Source: Marsupella aquatica | Lineage: Eukaryota; Marchantiophyta | Direction of reading: 5' to 3' | Length of the DNA stretch: 64,000 nucleotides | Assembly: GCA_973895155.1 (NCBI GenBank) | Contig: OZ316897.1 | Coordinates: 18,538,001 to 18,602,000 of the forward strand | Shown: positions 32,901 to 40,320 of the stretch, one piece after another | How the letters are laid out: the number at the start of each line of letters is the position of its first letter | How positions within the stretch are numbered: position 1 is the stretch's first letter | Made by a program: the position numbers and the translations under genes | The notes under the pieces: model-generated | What the model saw: the letters and a program-made list of their open reading frames with translations, nothing else | Told to the model about the DNA's origin: nothing | The model's database searches: none

Positions 32901-33668
32901 AACTGTGATGATGCCAACCCCCACTTTGGTCCGATTATCCTTAGCATACAATTCCACCTCCTCGGTCATCCAATTAGAACGCAAACTATAATCCTTGAAA
33001 TTATAATTTGAAAAAACATCCCGTGTGGACAGGTTGTTTAACATATCCTGGGAAGAACTCCTCCGAGTAACATCCTTTAAATTCCAGAATACAAAAGTGT
33101 CCAATGCTTCCTGAATGGTATCGGCTCCATTGTGAGGAAAGGATAACCTCTCCCTTCCTTGAAAAACTTCACATATTTTCACACTAATCCTAGAAGTGCC
33201 AAGTCTTTCATTGTGACAGGTCTCATCGGGATTCGTCTTGAACACAAATCCACGAGCCACAATCTGATTGCCGATCCAGAGCTCAACTTCATCGCCAGAT
33301 ATAATCGAGTCTCCAAAACTTCCCACCGAAGATTTGTCTGGTACAAAACCGGGAAACGTATCCTTTGTAGAACAAGAGGCATCCATTTGTGTTGTCGCTG
33401 GAGTTGACTGTGACTTCAAATATGCAAAACAGGCATCCCAAATAATGCAGGAGTCGACAACATCAAAGAGGGTCCTGATCGGCGGCAAAGGGTAAGGAAT
33501 TTCCCGTGATCCCTCATAGCACTTCTCAATGAGAACTCCTATACGATTACTTCCCAAATCAACATTACGCACTGAGTCACTCGGGTCAACCTTGAGGACG
33601 GTCCCGCAAGCAACTTCCACTCCGTCGATTATGAGGCAAACCTTGTCCCCTCGAAAGAAAATCCCCAT
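29964..33668 (-). CDS. DUF8039(x3)-DUF7869 transposase-like protein, intronless
   Basis: The ATG at 33666-33668 (MGIFFRGDKV) gives 1,234 residues without introns; upstream in-frame codons have no ATG. Residues about 6-78, 125-196 and 235-310 are three copies of one module (VxLxIGxxxVAxGxVxxxxP, then LGxxxxxV) like DUF8039, a domain of plant transposon proteins. The core holds IIHDKMDQAKTWIPR (about 636), LQMDNSGKDNKNQYV (about 786) and SFLMVGHTHED (about 820), the signature of DUF7869, which has the layout of a DDE/RNase H-fold transposase (inference). The usual HTHEDVD reads HTHEDPNEDVD, a 4-residue insertion. A C-terminal part (HFVFLRLEDEW, MFQVQWWRP) may be a BAH- or chromo-like fold. A degenerate dyad is coded inside (32670-32686, RDHLEV). 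The frame is intact, unlike the surrounding Copia genes. Confidence 0.75.
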   Translation of the reverse strand: MGIFFRGDKVCLIIDGVEVACGTVLKVDPSDSVRNVDLGSNRIGVLIEKCYEGSREIPYPLPPIRTLFDVVDSCIIWDACFAYLKSQSTPATTQMDASCSTKDTFPGFVPDKSSVGSFGDSIISGDEVELWIGNQIVARGFVFKTNPDETCHNERLGTSRISVKICEVFQGRERLSFPHNGADTIQEALDTFVFWNLKDVTRRSSSQDMLNNLSTRDVFSNYNFKDYSLRSNWMTEEVELYAKDNRTKVGVGIITVPFESGAIDDDVLGPDHVGVAVTRVIDPLFFPNISPGVPGLVRWAVRSLLLISRGIFLLDLIEEVSPKPIIDGRDHLEVDMKGDTEFSKRPYNFIKRTKVNPDEKRKKHLESRAILKITEEEIDSIQREGCCKLKCCLSMPREDLQAIRREYHGMSSDNKTSHILTLFGCREKEVETKGYFVVRSRLVCKGAFIKMHGFSTAKYYDYKNQYEAGCTVGFHGNNGSHKARGSTLHARALLESILTQNGEPMPHLPYGGSHGTDTVEYRLPSCFTKKEIFEEVYSKMELDGYVKVSENTMYKLWSESFMNFDFHKGSAFAKCTLCTEFKDHLMREKRKKERLEIEERRARHLREQMSRRYVYYAHRVLAKKDPKNYLCIIHDKMDQAKTWIPRLVPTPKSLSGSGQPLPIALTGMLTHGRDPEVYAHVSFTGLWPGDADFTVTSLAKCLRDLEDYKGDKSGDLLEGLYWAATRPIFQSLLDLEAFLAGYLEPKKVSIARFQGAEDDQDYFGVDPKATSISFKPLPRHLTLQMDNSGKDNKNQYVMAFCSELVSRGVFETVQMSFLMVGHTHEDPNEDVDALFSKVSNQVKYKEVSTLLGLMVEAWECESIHPVPRLIQEVAAYKEFLKTFKVKDIEGHSKPVAFLFSMRDNVPIHQYKAHVKQPWYPPTGRSIWRTDSSTNALILPEGQPFAKPISRDVRGKVEEIISFLNRYIEFLKKGCKDETSTAYRERFPLVKYWEMVVQVLSGELTIEGEVEIQLALTYEFWPKTNHGTGYKVSSTGTSEPLGEPSSSTQNPQMVELQNEYLEEMEDQAATFVGARHERELARWIPLQDIQEGHFVFLRLEDEWEKKNGKERFWLVRALGVVDPNHVQVPSGDLQCNENSPTSTRYAPMFQVQWWRPKHGKHDAPDHVRYSRCFQTTKTWEVDPGFDSATECWQFANSAMYGFKSRSREENIIDRGLTIPKNVLKTLKTYMEGIVE

Positions 33669-34152
33669 TTTGAAAACGTGGTCCAAACTGTTGGATGTAG
33701 TTACCTCGAGATGATCTCGAAGTAAAACTACAAACCAAAAAACCAAAAACAAACCAAAAAACCCAAGTGTAGAAGTTTATCCCACAAAATTGTGTGATAG
33801 AGAAAATAAGAAACTCTTCTACCTCGAGACGATCTCGAGGTAGAAGAGGGACAAAAAACTCCAATATGTAAAAATTCAGAAGTATTTACCTCGAGACAAT
33901 CTCGAGGTAAAATATGAAATCTCAATGAATAGCAAATTCAGATTCTATACCTCCGACTCTCTACAAACTCAATTATAAGAAGGAAAACCGAATGCACCAT
34001 TAGAAAGAAGGCAAAAGTGAATAAGTTTGAGGATCAAACTTATGACTCGAGATGATCTCGAGCCAAAAAGGATATTGTATTTGACAAAGAAACTATTATG
34101 AATAATAAGCCACCCAAAATAAGAGCATATAATGGCTCTAGATGATCTAGAG
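32670..34152 (-). repeat. Dyad repeats on the transposase-gene side (six copies)
   Basis: Copies of CTCGAGA-NNN-TCTCGAG lie at 32670-32686 (degenerate, coding), 33705-33721, 33814-33848 (perfect 16-bp arms), 33885-33911 (12-bp arms), 34046-34062 and 34136-34152 (CTCTAGA/TCTAGAG, both arms changed together). Spacers on the plus strand are TGA, TGA, CGA, CAA, TGA, TGA, which is TCA, TCA, TCG, TTG, TCA, TCA in the direction of the minus gene. The five copies after the first lie upstream of its ATG, presumably in a 5' UTR or 5' intron. Confidence 0.92.
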
Positions 34153-35043
34153 GAATGATTTGGTGCAATTAAGAAAGTAGGCTCCCAGTTTACGTCCAGA
34201 CACTGAGAAATAGCTTCTAAGAGGCCATCAAATAGAGGGAAAATGCTTCCAAATGGATTTTGACCGACAATAGTATAAGATGAAAAGGTTTGGTTTTCTA
34301 AAAGATAGGAGCTCAATTATTTTAGACCTCCTTCAAGGCTTACAATGAGAATTTCTCAAAATATCCTAAACACAAACGTAGAGTCCACAAACCTTGAAAA
34401 GAACAACAGAAAGAGATCAGAGCAGAAATCTAGAGCCAAAGAGAGGGAGAGGGGGAGGGAGAGAGAGGCAGAGGGAGAAATGAGCGAGCAATGAAACGAA
34501 ATGAGAAGAATGACCCGCTGGAGACCAAAGAGAAGCAATATATAAAACCCTGACAAACAAAAAGGCCAATAAGACGGCTTCGTTGAACTTGTGTCACGGC
34601 TAAACTCACGGCAGGGTTGAAGTACGGATAACAATAATGACAACACGTGTGACCGTAATAATGACTGTACGCACCCAGCAGGTTGCGTGGCAACCTGTCT
34701 AAGCCTGCATGAGCCCGAGCACGCTTGGCACGGCCAAGGCCGACCCCCAAGGGGCTTATAGTGGCTTCAGGGGTTTTGAAGTCCCCATTTTCACATTCAC
34801 CTCCTTGCCTCTTTGCCTCCTCGCGTCCCTTGCCTCCTTGCCTCTAGATTGTTTTGCGCTCTTGCCTCGAGATCCTTGTATTACCCTCGAGATTGCAGAG
34901 GGTCGAGATTAGGTTTTCCTCGAGATTTTATAGTGTCAAGATTTTGTGTTTAAGCTAGAGCTTCGATAGGGTCGAGATATTGTGTTTAGGCTCGAGATTT
35001 GTTTAAGTTCTCAGCCCGTAGTACGTTCCTTTCTTCACCAGCC
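34153..35043. promoter_or_regulatory. Divergent promoter region between the two genes
   Basis: This region separates the minus transposase-like gene from the plus methylase-like gene. It has a GA-rich stretch (about 34437-34500), a TATA-like box TATATAAAA (34539-34547), and, toward the plus gene, a run of half-sites CTCGAGAT or GTCGAGAT at 34866, 34886, 34903, 34919, 34973 and 34991. No coding frame is convincing. Which direction each TATA-like site serves cannot be decided by eye. Confidence 0.5.
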
Positions 35044-38000
35044 ATGTCGACTGTTGTAGATTTCTCCAAGGAGGACTTCGCTGAGTACAACCTTGCAACC
35101 GTTGGCGAAGAGCTTCAGACCCATCTAGACTCAGCGTATCAGATCCATCGCACCATTAAACATAATTCATCATCTTTGTTCTGTTCAGGTTTAACTCGAG
35201 ATCGTCTCGAGCTTCAATTGGTCCACTTGTTTCTGGATTCCTTGGATGCAGTTGAGGCTCGAGATCATCTCGAGCCTATTGATGTTTTCTGCAATACTTT
35301 GCTTCAAAAGTTGTGATCTATCAATTGATTTTGCATTTGATTTAAGTGGCATGAGGCTCGAGATCGTCTCGAGCCAATATGCAATTCCTGCATGTGACCT
35401 AGTGAGATTTCTTCAAGTTGGAAACCCTTATCCTTCAAAAGTGAAACATCAAATCCAAAAAATCTAAAATTTCCTTCCTCCAGGGACTTCTGTACCCTCC
35501 AACTCGTTCTGATTATTGACATCCGAACGGGTTTGTGGGTATCAGAAGTCAATGGAGAAAGTGGATTTTAATCATTGATTGAATATGATGTTCATTGTTG
35601 AATATGATATTCGGATCACTCGTTTGACATGTTAGGCTCGAGATCGTCTCGAGCCAAATATATCCCTCACCATCTTCCTTTATGGTCATTCGTATCCCTT
35701 GGCCAATTTCTTCCAGTTGGAAGGACTCCATGTCGTCAACTACTAATATCCTTTTCATTGTGATCCAAGCTTGCCTTTTGGACCACTTTCTTAGTCCTCC
35801 AACTTGTTTGTGAAGATGACAAACCACTGAGTTAGAGGGTTTTGAATGTGGTCGAATAGGTGACATTGGATCATTCTTGAAAATGTTGTTCGTTAAATTT
35901 GACTGGTTCATGATATGCAATGGAATAAAACCTCAACTGATATATATGAGGATCGAGATCTTTTAAACAGATGGTGGATCGAGATCATCTCGAGCCTATT
36001 GTGTTTCCTAACTATTGTGTTATATTTTTAGATTTCTTGGGTTTGAAATCTCTTTTTAAATTCCACGGATGAAATGGCATTGGGACATGTTAGACTATTA
36101 AACTTAAAAGGAAGATCGAGATCATCTCGAGCCACCTATTTGTTTCTTGGTTTTGCAGTACATGTTTCTGACAGTTGCTACATTTTGGCTGTACTAGGTG
36201 CAAAATTGGGATCGCCCAATTTGGTAGTCGAAGATGAACATGCAATCAAGGTTTCCTGCCCTGGACAGGGTTTATTTGGATTCTGTTGGGCCATTGAGCT
36301 TGCTGAAACTGAAGACATGGAAGGAACTATTATTTGTGTGAAGACGAGGTCTCCATCAGTCGATCCTCTAGTGTGCAGCCTTCTAGGGCCTATTGTTTCT
36401 ATTGTGACGAGTAACGGTAAGGACATGGTTTTGACGGTGGAGAACCATGAGATAGGGAAGTGGGCTCTAATTAGACTTCACGCCAAAAACTACTCTTGCG
36501 ATCTTAACATTGAACGTGCAGCCAGGAAACAACTGAGCGTGATATCAATGGGGTTCTTCCCCGAGAGTTTTACTACAAGTAATTTGCTAGAAGATACTCC
36601 TATATCTGGAGCGGACATAATTTTTGGATTCCTTTACTGTCGAAAGTATGGGTTTGATCGTGATGATGGATTCACGAGTCCTTTCACGTGGAAGGTTTTG
36701 AGACTAATGTCGGAATCCAAATTGGGGGAGTTTGAATCCATATCCCCTGATTTTGTGTTTGGAGCCGGAGAATTTGATGAGGATGCTTGTAAAAAGTGGG
36801 TGTTGTCTCATCGGAGACAAACAGGTAAATTGAAATCTGTAGCTGCAGGAGACAAGATATCAGGTTTGGACAAAAAGGAAGCAAAGGTGTCTCAAAAGAG
36901 GAAGAGGGTTGAGAAACCCGAAAGCAAAGCGAAGAAGGCTCCACCTCAAAAAAAGTCCGCGCCGCCCAAGATAGATCTTATTCCGGCATCTTCCTCGGGT
37001 GTGAATGCACATACCGATGATGATGGCACTCCAGGAGATGCTCCGGGAGAAAAGAGCGTTAAGGAAGGAGCCGAAGTTCTTAAGGAGATTGAGGAGTATT
37101 ACACATTTGGCATGAATGAAACTTTTGACATTCCTGTCACTAGTATAGATTCTCCGTCTGCAGTTTTGGTATATAGGATGTTCAATAAAGACCATGCCAT
37201 GGAGGTCGCAAAATCCATGGTTAGAAACCCTGGAATGGTACCAGCTGTGGCGGATTTAATTCCGTATTCAAGAGAGAGTTCGCAGTTGCTCCATTATGAG
37301 AATACTGCTGAGGATCGAAAGGAGTTTGAGTGGGGTGTTAAGAATAAGAAGGTGCAGTTCCTTGCAATCAGTGGACAACACTCGGCAAAGGCAGCTGTTT
37401 GGATCATAGGTTGGGCTAAGAGCGATGCAAAGTTGAAGGAGGTCGCAAAGAGTCTGCAATATCGAAAGTCACAAATTCTTTCGGACAGAACTCCAAGAAC
37501 AATACTTGCTCAACACTCACAAAGGGCAAATGCTGTTAATAAGACCATGGAGTATGAGTCCTGTTTTCTTGATACTATGGTCCATGCCCGTCGACAGTTT
37601 GACGAGTGTGGCCGTCCTGAGAGACCCGTAATTGGGTCCAATAGACTAACGGATCATCAAAAGTTCCAGGTAAATTCAAACTCAAATCCACTTCTAGCTC
37701 GAGATCGTATCGAGCCCCGAGGTCAAGTTTCTATATTTGATTTATCTTCATGTATTCTCCCATAAATTTTACCATAGTTCCTTAATTCTACCTCGAGATC
37801 GTCTCAAGCCTCAGATTTTCTTTGTACTGTTTGGATCAGGATTTTATGGCCCTTGCCAAAATAACGACTGGAAAATCCGATCTGAGGAATATTTTTTGGT
37901 TGCTGTTTTCGGATGAGAACCTCTTCTAACTTGGAGACAAATGTGCATCGATTGGGTCAAGGGACTTCTTCCGGATGGTCTAGGGGAGTTAGGTTCAAAA

Positions 38001-39788
38001 ATAAATGGGAAATCCCGGACAACAAAAATGATTACGCCGGCGTTGTTTAGATGCTTTGAAGGAGACCTGAGTAGTGACGACATTCTGAAAGTTTTTACTG
38101 CCGTTCAACAACAGAAGGTTTTATTGAAGAAAGACCCAGCCAACAAATCTGATGTTCAATCAATGAGTGATATGGCTCATACTTTCAAAGTCATGACCAA
38201 GCTGAGGGCAAAAATTGTGGAGTACTTTGTTTTGAAGTATCCGGATCGGTTTGCCAATTCACTCACTTGGTTTGAGCTAACTCAATTTTTGCCTGCATTT
38301 ATGGATCGTGGTGAGTTGCCGAAACTTAGACAACTTGCTGGAGAGGTTTGGATTTCCAACCTCCTAAAAAGAAATAGGCCAAAAGACCCATTTCCGCAAA
38401 GTCTCATTGTTAGGCTTGAGCAGATATATTGCAAGGTATTTGGCGGGTTGCCTTCAATGGAGGATACTCCTTATCGCACATTTTTTAGCGATAATTTGAT
38501 GAGGACAATGAAGCCTGAGATTGTTGACTCGGTGCAAAGGACGTGCCCACTCTCCATTGTCAATTTTGGTCGTCTTCGACAATGGCAGTGGACAGATGCC
38601 AAAAGTTTTGTTTTGCTGGAGTATTGTTTGCAGATGGCGAACTCGACAGAGGTCTTAGTAATCTTTTTTGTCCGTCAAGGCCCATTGATAGGCCAGATTC
38701 AGAGTGCCTTTGAAAAGATTCGTCGTGAGAAGAAAGTCCACACAAAGCTGGAGTACGGGAGCTACTACCGTGATCAGCTGCCCAAGGAGGAGGGAGATTT
38801 TCTCATTGGAGCCCGAGACTCAATCATCTTTGGGGGAATTTGTTGTGAAGAGGAACCAGACTGGTCCCAAATTTTTTTTGATAACTTTTATGCGTTCTGG
38901 AACTACAGTGAGAAGTGGGACAGAGACTTCACAGTCTTGCCTTTGAAGGCCCCTACTGGGAACAACAAAGACCAATCAAAGGGGAAAGACAAGCTTGATG
39001 AAACCACTGTTGATGTCGAAGTTTTGGAGAAGATGGCCCCATCTTATGAGATGGTCGGTCGGCGTGGTGGCTTTGTAAATCCGAGAGCAAAGCCTTTGCG
39101 AATGATAAAGCATCTTGTTGATTATTTCTCGTGCACTGGTCGTACAGTGTTGGATTTCTTCTCTGGAGGACAGACATTGAAAGCTTGTGTCATTCTTGGT
39201 CGTGATTGTTTTGTGTATTCGGACATAGCTCAAGAGATGGAATTCACAGAAGCCTTTGCTCAGCTCCTTCATGACAACAAGCAGGTTTTATTTGTGCCAC
39301 CCAAGGAGCCGTTACCATCTGAGGAAATTACTGTCGGTCCCCTTGTTGTAATAGAAGAGGCGGCCTTAGACATAGCTCCGGTGGAAGCCAGTGTTTATGA
39401 GGAAGTATTTGCGGAGAATTTAGAGCATCGCAAAACGGAGGGCCCGAAAATCACAAGCTACATGGAAGAGGAGGGTGAAATACTGCTTGAATTTGGAAAT
39501 GATGCTCGAGATGATCTCGACGTTCCAGGTGTTCCTTCATCGGGTGGCCTTGGGGATGCACAACATGAACAACAGTCTTCAACCTTGGATGTTGGCTGGG
39601 AATCCACCTTGCAGGATGCAATTAGCCAACCAATTCCAAGCCCTCCTCAACTGGATGAGATTTTCTCTACTAAGAAAGCTAGTGGCTACCATACTCCCCC
39701 TCAGGACGAGGCAGGTGCATCGTCCTCTCCCTTGGACCAAATGTTTTGCGCTTCAGAGAATTTAGTAGTACGAGAAGCTCTTGGTTAG
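35044..39788 (+). CDS. Amino-methyltransferase-like protein, three exons, one frameshift
   Basis: Exon 1 35044-35188 (MSTVVDFSKEDFAEYN), exon 2 36159-37669 and exon 3 37840-39788 join in frame through GT-AG introns (phases 1 and 0). About 1,200 residues result if a frame slip near 37917-37930 is bridged; as written, TAA at 37927-37929 stops translation. After a globular N-terminal half comes a Lys-rich, NLS-like stretch (SQKRKRVEKPESKAKK, about 36888). Near the C-terminus KPLRMIKHLVDYF and VLDFFSGGQTLKACVILGRD (about 39090-39205) match motif X and motif I of N4/N6-type DNA methyltransferases. No clear (D/N/S)PPY catalytic motif is seen, so activity is doubtful. It lies head-to-head with the transposase-like gene and shares its dyads. 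Possibly a recently broken gene or an assembly error. Confidence 0.65.
35189..36158 (+). other. Intron 1 of the methylase-like gene, six dyads
   Basis: Donor TTCAG/GTTTAA and acceptor TGGTTTTGCAG/TACATG give a 970-nt intron that joins phase 1 to phase 1. Dyads lie at 35195-35211, 35255-35277, 35355-35375, 35635-35655, 35978-35994 and 36115-36131. The first begins 6 nt inside the donor and the last ends 27 nt before the acceptor. Two diverged units of about 300 bp (TTCTTCMAGTTGGAA near 35409 and 35708, then CCTCCAACT) are visible between. Confidence 0.6.
37670..37839 (+). other. Intron 2 of the methylase-like gene, two dyads
   Basis: Donor TTCCAG/GTAAAT and acceptor TTGGATCAG/GATTTT define a 170-nt intron. 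Dyads at 37698-37714 (right arm TATCGAG) and 37792-37808 (right arm TCTCAAG) lie 28 nt from the donor and 31 nt from the acceptor. Confidence 0.7.
39505..39521 (+). repeat. Dyad copy inside exon 3 coding sequence
   Basis: CTCGAGA-TGA-TCTCGAC encodes ARDDLDV near the C-terminus of the methylase-like protein. Its spacer reads TGA, opposite to all intron copies of this gene. The last arm base is changed. Confidence 0.8.
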
Positions 39789-40315
39789 TCATATAGTGAC
39801 CCTTGTGTATATTCATGTTTCCTCATGCCTAAGAGCTGAATAGAGTTGGCCTCACAGCTTAGTTCGCAGAGCTTGTGTATGAGATGTACTGTTTGTATGG
39901 CAAGTGCATGGTATGACTCAGTCAGAAGGAGTCATTTTGCTATTTGTGTGTCGCATTAACTTGTGTGAAGAGTGCCCACATCAACTAATAGAAGGAAAGT
40001 AAGCAAGGGAGTGAGAGTTGGATGTGTCGAGCTGAGAGAGGTCTTAGCGGCTTAACCAAGCCAATTGGGGATCATTCCGGCGGCGGAATCCAAATATACC
40101 TAACCAGAAGGAGAGGAAGACAAGGGAAGGCCTAGAGTAGGCCGACTTCATATCTCATGACCCGATGAAGGATCTGTCCAGTATATGTGTATAAATTGTT
40201 AATAGATGTAGAGGAGTTTAGCAGCGTCCCATGCCGCGAAACCGCGGAAACATCCCCGCCAAGCGCGAAACCTGCGGGAATCGGCTTGTGTTGGGGGGTT
40301 TCTTGGGTTTAGGGA
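39789..40315. other. 3' flank of methylase-like gene, right end of insertion
   Basis: No gene seen. The sequence contains short repeats GCGAAACCGCGG and GCGAAACCTGCGG near 40238-40280 and ends in GGGTTTAGGGA at the junction with the outer Copia gag ATG. Confidence 0.5.
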
Positions 40316-40320
40316 GCCAT

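Larger units (their letters stand above)
27095..40315. mobile_element. 13.2-kb insertion with transposase-like and methylase-like genes
   Basis: The outer Copia gag is split here. The minus strand reads ATGGC at 40320-40316, then foreign sequence, then ATCACAACC from 27091, which restores codons ATG GCA TCA CAA. GCC occurs on both sides (27092-27094 and 40316-40318), compatible with a 3-bp target duplication. Inside are a gag-like gene of unknown role, short tandem repeats, the DUF7869-type gene, the methylase-like gene and their shared dyads. The ends (TAGCCAGGAATC and GGTTTAGGGA) show no terminal inverted repeat that I can see. It may be one large DNA transposon or a composite. Confidence 0.6.

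Noticed and set aside
29669-33752. Longer 1,262-residue version of the transposase-like protein starting at 33752
   Set aside because: The first codon there is TTG and the extra 28 codons run through a dyad; the first ATG is at 33668.
33701-37808. CRISPR-like array made of the dyad repeats
   Set aside because: Spacing is irregular (60 to over 1,500 bp), repeats are palindromic DNA in a plant gene pair with introns, and no cas genes are present.
27095-40315. Assignment of the 13.2-kb insertion to classical CACTA (En/Spm)
   Set aside because: DUF8039-like modules and a 3-bp duplication would fit, but the ends are not CACTA...TAGTG and no terminal inverted repeat is seen.
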